Assembly (NCBI GenBank): GCA_032052615.1
Contig: DAMBWF010000014.1
Span: forward strand, 1-61,893
Reading direction: 5' to 3'
DNA length: 61,893 nt
Source of the DNA: Pseudomonas_T sp032052615
GTDB lineage: Bacteria > Pseudomonadota > Gammaproteobacteria > Pseudomonadales > Pseudomonadaceae
Below are positions 38,222-46,379 of this stretch, one piece after another; position 1 is the first letter of the stretch; every line of letters starts with the position of its first letter. Made by a program: the position numbers and the translations under genes. The notes under the pieces are model-generated. The model was not told the DNA's origin and made no database searches. It saw only the letters and a list, made by a program, of their open reading frames with translations.

Positions 38222-38887
38222 CTATCTAACGGAAGTTGAGTAATGCCTCAACGGAGTTCTTTTGGAACGCTGAAGCGCACCATAGGCATAGAACGACTGC
38301 ACGATCGAGTACGACCACGTCAAGAAAGCCAAGGTCATGAACAGCATCTTCGTGTCATCACCCGGGATCGGAAAGAAGTCATATCGCAGTGCGATCGTTA
38401 GCCCCGCCACGCCCGCCAGGGCGGTGGCCAGCGCATGCAGAACCTCTCTGGCACGGGCCAGTAGCCACACGAAATAGACCAGGTACGCGGTGTAAGCCAA
38501 CCACATCACCACATAGAAATAAGGGAGAAATTCCTTGAATGAGTTCGACATGAAGTAAATGGCCGCGGCCGCAAAACCAGCCAGGAACAACAGGACGTCA
38601 CTCGCCAGAGATGGCTTGTAATTGTGCGTGACCGCCATCAAGCCCAGTGTTGCAATAATGGGAATTCCGACCCCTCGGGAAAAGGCGTCGAGAAACATGG
38701 CAGCATTGTAATTAACCAGCCAGCCCGTAACGAGGAAGACCGTAAAGTTCGTCGCGGATATTCCTACAATCAAGAATTCCCCGCCCAGCAGATAGTTTTT
38801 TCGCCTGGTGAACGCCACTCCGTAGTACAAGCCGCAGAGCGCTAGCAGCACACAGGAGGCCAATATACTTATTTCTATTAGTTCCAC
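38222..38887 (-). CDS. Unidentified integral membrane protein, 221 aa
   Basis: Starts at GTG 38887 (VELIEISILASCVLLAL), supported by GAGG eight bases upstream; the open frame beyond it is arginine-rich noise. Six or seven hydrophobic helices: for example ILASCVLLALCGLYYGVAF, LIVGISATNFTVFLVTGWLV, VLLFLAGFAAAAIYFMSN, YVVMWLAYTAYLVYFVWLLA. I do not recognise the family and it has no transporter or enzyme signature. It is the last gene of the PhyH-DAO transcript, so it may move or sense the substrate or product of those oxygenases. Confidence 0.8.
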   Translation of the reverse strand: MELIEISILASCVLLALCGLYYGVAFTRRKNYLLGGEFLIVGISATNFTVFLVTGWLVNYNAAMFLDAFSRGVGIPIIATLGLMAVTHNYKPSLASDVLLFLAGFAAAAIYFMSNSFKEFLPYFYVVMWLAYTAYLVYFVWLLARAREVLHALATALAGVAGLTIALRYDFFPIPGDDTKMLFMTLAFLTWSYSIVQSFYAYGALQRSKRTPLRHYSTSVR

Positions 38888-38960
38888 GATAACAGCCTCT
38901 ATCAATAGGGCCGCGCTGTTGGCGTGCAGCCACTTGAAACAACAACGGCACGGGTTGCGA

Positions 38961-40331
38961 TCAGCCTTTCCCGGCCTGGTACTTACGTACTTTTTTATTC
39001 GTCCAGGCGTCCAGCAATGTGGCCGCCGCAAACGCGGATTGTACGACGCACCATTGCAGCGGCTCAGGTAGCAGGGACGGTGTCTTGTGCTGGAGCGCCG
39101 CCGCCAGCAGCTCCGGCGCTTCACCGTTGATCTGCGCGGCAAAGAGCGACCCTATGAGCGACTGAGTACCCAGCCCGTGACCCGAGCAGCCAGCGGTGTA
39201 GTAAATGTTCTGCTTCGTGCCCATGACACCGATCACCGGTAGGAAGTCATAAGCGCCACTGACGTAGCCACTCCAACAGTGCTGGATGCCAAGGCCTTGC
39301 AATACCGGATAGCGCTCGCGCAGCACATGGGCCAATGCCCTGTAGGCGCCCTGGTCAGGGATGTTGGGCGTCTTCGAGCCGTAGGCATAACCCAGCTTCT
39401 TGACGGTCAACACCATGGTGCCGTGCGCCGTCAGGCGGTGGCTCTCCATGGTGTAGTGCGGCGTGATGATTCCTTCCCGCCCCTGCCAACCCAACGCGGC
39501 CAGTTGCTCCGTCGATAGCGGTTGCGTTTCGATCGCCGACACCCGAATCGCCGCGACCTTGTTGCGCAGCACCCCCAGCTGGGGTGTATAGGCATTGGTT
39601 GCCAGTACCATCACCGGGGCGGCGGCACTACCGTGCGCCGTCTTGCAGGTGATGACCGGCCCTTCACTGAAAGAGAGCAATGGCGTGCGCTCGAAGAGTT
39701 TCACGCCCGCCTGGATGGCCGCGCGGCGCAGGCCGCTGATGTATTTCCCAGGATTCAAGGTGCCGCCGCATTGCTCGGAGGCGAACAGGAAGGCAGGCGG
39801 GATGCCCCGCGCGCGCATCTCGTCACCGTCCACGAAGCGGGTCACCGCCCCCAGCTTCCGACCCAGCTCCATGTTCTGCCGTAGGCGCTTTTCCTGGCTG
39901 GGATGAACACCGGCCCGGAGCACACCCGAAGGGTTGTAGTCACAATCGATGCCCAGTGCCTTCAATCGACCTTCGACGTAGGGCACGGCCTCGTCATAGA
40001 ACCTGACGAACTGTGCCGCCTGCTCCGCCCCCACGCGATTGACGAACATATCGCATTCGACGCCCATGCTGCCGAGCAGGTAGCCCGCATTGCGCCCGCT
40101 GGCACCGAAGCCCGCGAATTCCTGCTCCAGCACGATGACCTCCGCCCCGCGCGCCCTCAGCTCCAACGCGGTCGACAGGCCGGCAAAGCCGGCGCCGACC
40201 ACGATCACATCGGCACGCTCGTGGCCCTTGAGCTCCGGTTGCAGATCGCCCGGACGTTCAATCCATCCGCCAAGCGTGCGGAATCTCAACGGCACGGAAT
40301 CACCGCCAGTTGCTTTGTTCAACGCGTTCAT
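38961..40331 (-). CDS. DAO-family FAD-dependent oxidoreductase
   Basis: 456 aa. FAD-binding GAGFAGLSTALELRARGAEVIVLE at residues 46-70, the ASGRNAGYL motif shared with PuuB-type gamma-glutamylputrescine oxidases and other D-amino-acid-oxidase-fold enzymes, and the C-terminal FAD contact YYTAGCSGHGLGTQSLIG. Likely oxidises a C-N or similar bond of a small amine or amino acid, but the substrate is not predictable. It lies 65 bp downstream of the second PhyH gene on the same strand, consistent with cotranscription. Confidence 0.9.
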   Translation of the reverse strand: MNALNKATGGDSVPLRFRTLGGWIERPGDLQPELKGHERADVIVVGAGFAGLSTALELRARGAEVIVLEQEFAGFGASGRNAGYLLGSMGVECDMFVNRVGAEQAAQFVRFYDEAVPYVEGRLKALGIDCDYNPSGVLRAGVHPSQEKRLRQNMELGRKLGAVTRFVDGDEMRARGIPPAFLFASEQCGGTLNPGKYISGLRRAAIQAGVKLFERTPLLSFSEGPVITCKTAHGSAAAPVMVLATNAYTPQLGVLRNKVAAIRVSAIETQPLSTEQLAALGWQGREGIITPHYTMESHRLTAHGTMVLTVKKLGYAYGSKTPNIPDQGAYRALAHVLRERYPVLQGLGIQHCWSGYVSGAYDFLPVIGVMGTKQNIYYTAGCSGHGLGTQSLIGSLFAAQINGEAPELLAAALQHKTPSLLPEPLQWCVVQSAFAAATLLDAWTNKKVRKYQAGKG

Positions 40332-40396
40332 TCAAATCGCTCCAAGATCACCGTCCAACGCTCCGCCAGGATCGCCCCGTGGCAGGCTCGAGACGG

Positions 40397-41311
40397 CTAG
40401 AAACCTTTCCCCGGTTCGGAGAAAGCAGGCATGCCCAGGAGTTCTTGCGGGTCTCGCATCTGGCCATCGATTTCCACCCAACCCAACAGCGTGGAACTGG
40501 CGCTCCAGCCCAGCAGGCGTTGCATCTCCGGTGGGAGCTGGCGAACCCGCTCAATGGGAAGGGAAAGGAAGTGGTTCTCTTCGAGACGCAGGAAGGCCAG
40601 GTCGTAGGCCATGGTCAGGCCGGTGCGAGGAGACGAGGTGGTATTGGCACCACCGCCGTGGTAGACCGACCCCATCCACAGCAGCGCGGAGCCTGCCTTC
40701 ATTTCCGCGGCGATGGTTTCTTCTTGGGTCGGCATGCGCTCGTCATCCCATTGGTGGCTACCCGGAATGACGCGCGTGGCACCGTTCTCTTCAGTGAAGT
40801 CCGAGATGGCCAGCATCATCTGCAGCCGGGCCTCGCGCCCGAACTGGGGATGTCGCCACAGTGAGGTGGCATCGTCACGATGCAAGGGCTGGAGGCCTTG
40901 GCCCGGCCCGATCTGGATGGCCTGGGTAATGCTGAGTTGAATGTCAGGCGCCATCTCGATGCGGTCGCTGCCCACCCATACATGGGTCGGTGTCTGCAGG
41001 ATCTGCCGGGCCGCCCCGATGAACAACGGGCTCAGGGCCACCTCCACCGCCGTGTCACTGCGCCCGATGATGCGGGCGACACGTCGGGTCTGCGTGCCCG
41101 CGAAATAGGGGTCCACCCCGCAAGGCGTGACGTTCAGGTAGGCGTCCAGCTCTTCGGTGAGGGACTTCAGCGTTTCCGGCGAGACGAAATCGGAAATGAT
41201 GACACCGCCGTCACGCCGAATGATTTCCACAACCTGTTCGACCGATGCATCACTGCTGACCGTCGAGAGTTTTCCCGTATCCATCTGCTTTGTACCTGTC
41301 TGGTTTGTCAT
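40397..41311 (-). CDS. Second phytanoyl-CoA dioxygenase (PhyH)-family oxygenase
   Basis: 304 aa from ATG 41311; ATG 41284 (MDTGKLSTVS) is an alternative with an AGG upstream. Iron ligands H144 and D146 in QPLHRDDATS and H218 in SVYHGGGANTT; 2-oxoglutarate Arg near 229 (SSPRTGLTM). Segment SDFTEENGATRVIPGSHQWDDE is nearly identical to the 30321 paralogue, though the N-terminal halves differ. An operator copy lies 115 bp upstream. It heads a PhyH-DAO-membrane protein operon. Confidence 0.92.
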   Translation of the reverse strand: MTNQTGTKQMDTGKLSTVSSDASVEQVVEIIRRDGGVIISDFVSPETLKSLTEELDAYLNVTPCGVDPYFAGTQTRRVARIIGRSDTAVEVALSPLFIGAARQILQTPTHVWVGSDRIEMAPDIQLSITQAIQIGPGQGLQPLHRDDATSLWRHPQFGREARLQMMLAISDFTEENGATRVIPGSHQWDDERMPTQEETIAAEMKAGSALLWMGSVYHGGGANTTSSPRTGLTMAYDLAFLRLEENHFLSLPIERVRQLPPEMQRLLGWSASSTLLGWVEIDGQMRDPQELLGMPAFSEPGKGF

Positions 41312-41426
41312 TGTTTTGCCCAGTGAGTCGGTCGAGCGGCTCGGAGCTGGGCCAGTCACCACAACGCCCTTTTCTCCCCGCTACGCAGTCGGGCATTACC
41401 CGTTCGGCGCTGTCATAATCTTCGAA

Positions 41427-41454
41427 CATAGTCAATTGATCAAGTCGATTGATC
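41427..41454 (+). promoter_or_regulatory. Operator motif copy 1, between PhyH2 and tetR
   Basis: Core CATAGTCAATTGATCAAG followed by TCGATTGATC. A second dyad GATCAA-GTCGA-TTGATC overlaps the right half. Located in the divergent region between the second PhyH gene and the TetR gene, where it could control both. Shares 18-bp core and flank with the copies at 37828 and 42531. Confidence 0.75.
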
Positions 41455-41662
41455 TTGTTTTGACTCATTTCCCGAATAGGCTCAGCGCCAGTGGCCACCG
41501 GCGCTCCGCCTTACCTTCCGAGCAATGGCTTTAAGCAGACTGCTGTCCCGCACAGGAACGGGGACATCGACTCATGGATTGAGGAATGACCTTGCGATAG
41601 CATTCGTCCCCGCCGACACCAGACCTGGCGGTTGGCGGCAATGCCAAAAGGGGAAAGGCAAC

Positions 41663-42241
41663 ATGGCTCGGATAGGCGCAGAAGAGCGCAGGCAGGACTT
41701 CATTGAAGCGACCATCAAGGTGATCGCGGAGCACGGCATAGCCAACGCCACGACGCGGCGTATCGCGGCGGCGGCGAATTCTCCGCTGGCCTCGCTTCAC
41801 TATGTCTTCCACACCAAGGAGGATTTGTTCTATGCGGTCTACGAGTCCTTGATCAACTTGCCGCAGCAGGACTTGCAAGCGCCGGCAGGCGCCACTCCCG
41901 CAGAGTCGGTCGGAGAAATGCTGCGCCAACTGGTCAAGTGGTTCATCGCGCACCCCGAACGGGCCATCACACAGTTCGAACTCTTCTTCTGGAACCTGCG
42001 CAACGATCCGGAAATGGCCGCGAAGATTTATACCGCTTCCAACGAAGCGACCCGCCAGGCCATACAGAAAGCGACGGGCGATGCGCTGGATCAGGCCGCA
42101 TTGACTACTGTCAGTCAACTGCTCCTCAACCTCTTCGATGGCTTGCTGCTCGCTTGGATGGCCCACGGCAACCCCGAGCGCCTCGAGACCGAGACCGAGA
42201 CGGCCTGCCAGGCGGTTAAGCTGCTGGTAGCCAGCTACTGA
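41663..42241 (+). CDS. TetR-family transcriptional regulator
   Basis: 192 aa from ATG 41663, which has AAAGG seven bases upstream; the longer frame from 41525 is not supported. N-terminal helix-turn-helix: RRQDFIEATIKVIAEHGIANATTRRIAAAANSPLASLHYVFHTKEDLFYAVYE (residues about 8-60). The C-terminal ligand domain has QFELFFWNLRNDPEMAAKIY and resembles the TetR_C_6-like regulators. It is flanked by two copies of the shared operator (41427 and 42531), so it is the best candidate to bind them and repress the monooxygenase, PhyH2 and DUF1329 operons. Confidence 0.9.
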   Translation: MARIGAEERRQDFIEATIKVIAEHGIANATTRRIAAAANSPLASLHYVFHTKEDLFYAVYESLINLPQQDLQAPAGATPAESVGEMLRQLVKWFIAHPERAITQFELFFWNLRNDPEMAAKIYTASNEATRQAIQKATGDALDQAALTTVSQLLLNLFDGLLLAWMAHGNPERLETETETACQAVKLLVASY

Positions 42242-42530
42242 ACGCAATACGAATGCGCCCAGGTTCCGGAGTGACCCGGCAACCGGGCACCTGGCGCACT
42301 CCTCCTATTGATCTCGGACATGACGATTCGAAAACACAGGGTCTCTGGCTCGAAGCATCGCCTTCCAAGGTCAAATTGGCCCAGTTAGCCGCCCTCTTTC
42401 CCTCCCTTGATCACGGCTCCTGCAACAGCGGGTTGAGTCGGCATATGCGCGACCGATCTGTACAAATCGCTCCAAAAAAATAATTTCGCGGTGCACTTTG
42501 CACCTTGCTCCGAGCAAACGACCGCCCCAT
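42242..42530. other. Non-coding region upstream of the monooxygenase operator
   Basis: Roughly 290 bp after the tetR stop. A short open frame is present but has no ribosome site or motif. GTGCACTTTGCAC near 42491 is a small inverted repeat. No terminator is obvious. Confidence 0.5.
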
Positions 42531-42558
42531 CATGGTCAAATGATCAAGTCAAAAGATC
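42531..42558 (+). promoter_or_regulatory. Operator motif copy 2, at the monooxygenase promoter
   Basis: Core CATGGTCAAATGATCAAG followed by TCAAAAGATC. It ends 30 bp before the ATG of the Baeyer-Villiger gene; TATAAC at about 42566 could be the -10 box, so the motif would cover the -35 region, a position expected for repression. A strong ribosome site (AGGAGG) follows. Confidence 0.78.
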
Positions 42559-42588
42559 AGTCTCTATAACATAACAATAGGAGGCCCT

Positions 42589-44115
42589 ATGTCCTCGCAC
42601 ACTGCTCTTCCGGTTGAGCCGCTCGATATAGTGATCATGGGAGCCGGTGTGTCTGGCATCGGCGCCGCAGCTTACCTTCGACGTCATCAGCCCAACAAAA
42701 CCTTTGCGATTCTCGAATCCCGCGAGCGTATGGGTGGCACCTGGGATCTGTTCCGCTATCCCGGCATACGCTCCGACTCAGACCTGTATACCTTCGGCTT
42801 CGACTTCAAGCCTTGGACCAAGGCGAAGTCCCTGGCGGACGCCGCGGATATCCTCGAGTACCTGCGTGAAGCCGTCGACGAGTACCAACTGACGCCCTTC
42901 ATCCAGTACCAGCAGAAAATCCTCTCGGCGAACTGGCAAACGGACAAAGGCTTGTGGGCGGTGCAGGTGGATGATGGCCATACGGGGCAAATCCGTACTC
43001 TCGAATGCCGCTGGCTGTTCAGTGCGGGCGGTTACTACCGCTACGACCAGGGGTTCAGCCCCCGCTTCGAGGGAAGCGAACAGTTCAAGGGACAAATCGT
43101 CCATCCGCAACACTGGCCCGAGGACCTGGACTACACCGGCAAGCGTGTCGTTGTCATTGGCAGCGGCGCAACCGCCGTAACCCTGATCCCGGCCATGGCG
43201 GACAAGGTCTCCAGCATCACCATGCTGCAGCGCACACCCTCCTACATCATCAACCAGCCTGCCAATGATGCGGTCGCGGCGTTTTTCCGCAAGGTGCTGC
43301 CCGAGAAGACCGCCTACGCCCTGACGCGCTACAAGAACGCCCGGATCACCCTGGCCTTCTGGAGCTTCTGCCAGCGCTTTCCCATGCTTTCGAAAAAACT
43401 GCTTCTGTGGCTGACTCGCAAGGAGCTCCCCAAGGACTATCCGGTCGACGTGCATTTCAACCCGCCCTACAACCCTTGGGACCAGCGCTTGTGTTCGGTG
43501 CCCGAAGGCGATTTGTTCAAGACCATCAGCGCGGGTAAGGCCGAGGTCGTGACCGACCATATCGAGCGATTCACCGAGTCCGGTCTATTGCTGAAGTCCG
43601 GCAAGACGCTGGACGCCGACATCGTCATTACAGCCACCGGGCTGAATGTGCAAATGTTCGGAGGCGTCCGCCTGTACAAGGACGATAAGCCCGTGGTCCT
43701 GAGCGACACCCTGGCTTACAAGGGCATGATGCTTTCCGGCGTCCCCAACTTCGCCTTCGCGGTGGGCTACACCAACTCCTCCTGGACCTTGAAGGTGTGC
43801 CTGCTGTGCGACCACTTCTGTCGCTTGCTGGGTTTCATGGACCGCCACGGCTACAACGTCTGCGAACCCAAGGCGCCAGAAGGAATCAAGACCCGCCCGC
43901 TGCTGGATTTCGGGGCCGGCTACGTGAAACGCGCGTTGGACAGCATGCCGCGCCAAGGGCCTCGCGAGCCCTGGGTGATGTCGATGGATTACTTTCGCGA
44001 CGTCAAACTCCTGCGCCACGGCACGGTGGCTGACAAGTGCCTCGCCTTCACCACGGTGCAGAACGCCCCCTTGCGCGCCGGTGTCGAGCTGCAGCAGCCG
44101 GGTAGCCGTCGATGA
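42589..44115 (+). CDS. EthA-like Baeyer-Villiger flavin monooxygenase
   Basis: 508 aa class B flavoprotein. FAD site MGAGVSGIGAAAYL (18-25 core), NADPH site VVIGSGATAVTL (about 188-198), and fingerprint FKGQIVHPQHWPED (166-179). The fingerprint has P where typical enzymes have T, exactly as in Mycobacterium tuberculosis EthA, which it resembles along its length (RMGGTWDLFRYPGIRSDSD; NPWDQRLC; ITATGLN; YTNSSWTLK). Such enzymes insert oxygen next to ketones, making esters. The downstream hydrolase overlaps it (ATGA), which fits an ester product. AGGAGG lies before ATG 42589. Confidence 0.94.
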   Translation: MSSHTALPVEPLDIVIMGAGVSGIGAAAYLRRHQPNKTFAILESRERMGGTWDLFRYPGIRSDSDLYTFGFDFKPWTKAKSLADAADILEYLREAVDEYQLTPFIQYQQKILSANWQTDKGLWAVQVDDGHTGQIRTLECRWLFSAGGYYRYDQGFSPRFEGSEQFKGQIVHPQHWPEDLDYTGKRVVVIGSGATAVTLIPAMADKVSSITMLQRTPSYIINQPANDAVAAFFRKVLPEKTAYALTRYKNARITLAFWSFCQRFPMLSKKLLLWLTRKELPKDYPVDVHFNPPYNPWDQRLCSVPEGDLFKTISAGKAEVVTDHIERFTESGLLLKSGKTLDADIVITATGLNVQMFGGVRLYKDDKPVVLSDTLAYKGMMLSGVPNFAFAVGYTNSSWTLKVCLLCDHFCRLLGFMDRHGYNVCEPKAPEGIKTRPLLDFGAGYVKRALDSMPRQGPREPWVMSMDYFRDVKLLRHGTVADKCLAFTTVQNAPLRAGVELQQPGSRR

Positions 44116-45005
44116 GCACCGATCAATTCTGCGAACTACCGGGAAAAGGCTCGCTCTGCTATCGCAGCTACGGCCGTGAAGACACCCCGACGGTCCTGCT
44201 CATCGTCGGCCTGGGCTTGCAACTGACCTACTGGCCGCAAGCGCTCATCGACGGCTTGGTCGAACAGGGACTGCGCGTGATCACGCTGGACAATCGGGAT
44301 TCGGGCAAGTCGTTCTTCACCGAGGTGACCCCACCCACGACCATGCAGCAGTTCTTCCGCAAGCGGACCCCCGGCTATGACCTGGGCGACATGGCCAGCG
44401 ATGTCATAGGGCTCATGGATGGCTTGCAACTGCAAACGGCGCATGTCGTGGGCATGTCGATGGGCGGCATGATCGCCCAGACACTTGCCGCGCGTTATCC
44501 AGAACGCGTCAAGACCCTCACCTCTATCTTCTCGACGACGGGGTCACTCTGGGTAGGCCAAACAACCTTCAAGGCTATCTTTCAGCTTCTCCGACGCCCT
44601 CCGCGCAACCAACAGGAGAGCGTTCGCAACTATATAAAGATCATGCGCGTGATCGGCTCGACGCTGGAGTGGAACGAGCAGGCGCATCGTCATTACGCGA
44701 TGCAAGCTTGGGAGCGAGGCGGCGGCGAGGCGAGCAACCTCGGGACGGCGAGGCAGATCGGCGCAATCATCAACTCGGGTGATCGCACCCAGGAACTCCA
44801 GCGCATCCGTTGCAGCACGCTGGTCATCCATGGGGAGAAAGACCTCATGGTTGCGACCAGCGGAGGTTTCGCCACGGCCCTGGCCATTCCCGGGGCACGC
44901 TTGGTGCTATTGCCCGGGATGGGACATGACTTCCCAACCTGCCTGACAGGCATGCTGCTTTCCCTACTGACACGTCATATGCGTTGTACAGAACCTCCCC
45001 TTTAG
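44112..45005 (+). CDS. Alpha/beta-hydrolase (predicted esterase)
   Basis: 297 aa. Nucleophile elbow GMSMGG with Ser116, oxyanion-region LLIVGLGLQLTYWP, LDNRDSGKS, and a C-terminal His in GMGHDFP. Resembles esterases of the cluster that act after Baeyer-Villiger enzymes. Its start overlaps the monooxygenase stop by four bases, implying tight coupling: ketone to ester, then ester to alcohol plus acid. A strong terminator follows directly. Confidence 0.9.
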   Translation: MSTDQFCELPGKGSLCYRSYGREDTPTVLLIVGLGLQLTYWPQALIDGLVEQGLRVITLDNRDSGKSFFTEVTPPTTMQQFFRKRTPGYDLGDMASDVIGLMDGLQLQTAHVVGMSMGGMIAQTLAARYPERVKTLTSIFSTTGSLWVGQTTFKAIFQLLRRPPRNQQESVRNYIKIMRVIGSTLEWNEQAHRHYAMQAWERGGGEASNLGTARQIGAIINSGDRTQELQRIRCSTLVIHGEKDLMVATSGGFATALAIPGARLVLLPGMGHDFPTCLTGMLLSLLTRHMRCTEPPL

Positions 45006-45031
45006 GGGTGGTTGTTGCCACCCCTCTTTTT
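45004..45031 (+). terminator. Intrinsic terminator after the hydrolase
   Basis: Perfect 8-bp stem AGGGGTGG / CCACCCCT with loop TTGTTG, then CTTTTTATT. It separates the monooxygenase-hydrolase pair from the alcohol dehydrogenase operon. Confidence 0.88.
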
Positions 45032-45209
45032 ATTCAAATCGGAGGTTTCTCGCGGCGCCTTGCGCCAGGACACAGAGCAACACCATTCAGGCTGTGCGAA
45101 ATCGCCAAGCCGTCAAGCCGTACATCAAGCACCCGAGCTGCTACGACGAACTCGCGCGGGTGCTCCTCCACTGCCCTTAACAATGACAACAATCGAGCAA
45201 GAGGTGCGT

Positions 45210-46367
45210 ATGGAATTCAAGTTTTTACTCCCCAGCAAAGTCGTCATGGAACCCGGCCTGCGCGAGCGCACCGGCGAGCATCTGCGGGCCCTCGGCCTGA
45301 GCCGCATCCTGATCGTGACCGATCCCGGGGTGAAGGCGGCCGGCCTGCTGGACAGCGTCTACGCCAGCCTGGACAAGGCCGGCATCGCATTCGAGGAAGT
45401 GTCGGACATCAAGGCCAACCCTCGCAGCGAAGACATCAACCGGACCGCGCAGCGGTACCGGGGCAAAGGCATGGACGGCCTGCTGGCCGTGGGCGGCGGC
45501 AGCGCGATGGACGCGGCCAAGGCCATCAGCGTGCTGCTCGCTCATGACGGCCGAATCGAAGACTACGAAGGCTCGTTCACGCTCACGCGCGCCATACCGC
45601 CCATCGTCGCCATCCCGACCACGGCAGGCACCGGCAGCGAGGTGACCTGCTTCTCGGTGATCACCGACACCGCCCGTCATTTCAAGATGAGCGTCCATGA
45701 TCACCGGGTCGGGCCGGTACTGGCGCTGCTCGACTCACACATCACCGACACACTGCCCGCCTCGATTGCCGCCGCGACCGGCATGGATGCGCTCACCCAC
45801 GCCATCGAGGCCTACACCTGTCGCGTGTCGAACCCGATCAGCGACGGCCTGGCGCTGCATGCTATCCGCCTGATCAGCCAGCACCTCAAACCCGCCGTGC
45901 ATGAGCCGGACAACCGGGAAGCCCGGGAGCAGATGCTGGTGGCGAGCCTGATCGCCGGCATGGCGTTCGGCAACGCCGACGTCGGCAGTGTGCACTGCAT
46001 TTCCGAAGCGATCGGCGGCATGTACGACACGCCACACGGCGTGGGCAACGCGATCTTCCTGCCCTTCGTATTCGGCCACAACCGTGACGCCGACATTGTC
46101 CGCCACGCCCAGGTGGCCTATGCGCTGGGGATCGACCCCAGGCTTTCGCCGGTCGACGCCGCCGAGGCCGCTGTCGGCTACCTGTTCCAGATGAGCAAGG
46201 AGCTGGGGATCCCCCGCTTCGCCGACGTCAGAGGCGTGCGCGAGGAAGACTTCCTAATCCTGGCGGAGAACGCCAAGCAGAACTTCTCGGACGCCAGCAA
46301 TGCCAAGTCGATGTCCGTGCAGGCCTACCACGACATCATCACCACCGCTTACCACTTCGTCGCGTGA
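45210..46367 (+). CDS. Iron-containing (group III) alcohol dehydrogenase
   Basis: 385 aa. NAD-binding GGGSAMDAAKAISVL, AIPTTAGTGSEVT, and the metal site: D and three His in the segments ATGMDALTHAIEAYT and HCISEAIGGMYDTPHGVGNAIFLP. ATG 45210 has GAGG at good spacing; the longer reading back to 45012 lacks support and crosses the terminator. It begins the second plus-strand operon (ADH, permease, aldehyde dehydrogenase, aminotransferase). Could oxidise the alcohol released by the hydrolase or an amino alcohol. Confidence 0.93.
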   Translation: MEFKFLLPSKVVMEPGLRERTGEHLRALGLSRILIVTDPGVKAAGLLDSVYASLDKAGIAFEEVSDIKANPRSEDINRTAQRYRGKGMDGLLAVGGGSAMDAAKAISVLLAHDGRIEDYEGSFTLTRAIPPIVAIPTTAGTGSEVTCFSVITDTARHFKMSVHDHRVGPVLALLDSHITDTLPASIAAATGMDALTHAIEAYTCRVSNPISDGLALHAIRLISQHLKPAVHEPDNREAREQMLVASLIAGMAFGNADVGSVHCISEAIGGMYDTPHGVGNAIFLPFVFGHNRDADIVRHAQVAYALGIDPRLSPVDAAEAAVGYLFQMSKELGIPRFADVRGVREEDFLILAENAKQNFSDASNAKSMSVQAYHDIITTAYHFVA

Positions 46368-46379
46368 GGGGGGTAGGTC

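Noticed and set aside
42253..42483. 76-codon frame between tetR and the monooxygenase gene
   Set aside because: No ribosome site, no recognisable motif, and it ends inside the promoter region of the monooxygenase.
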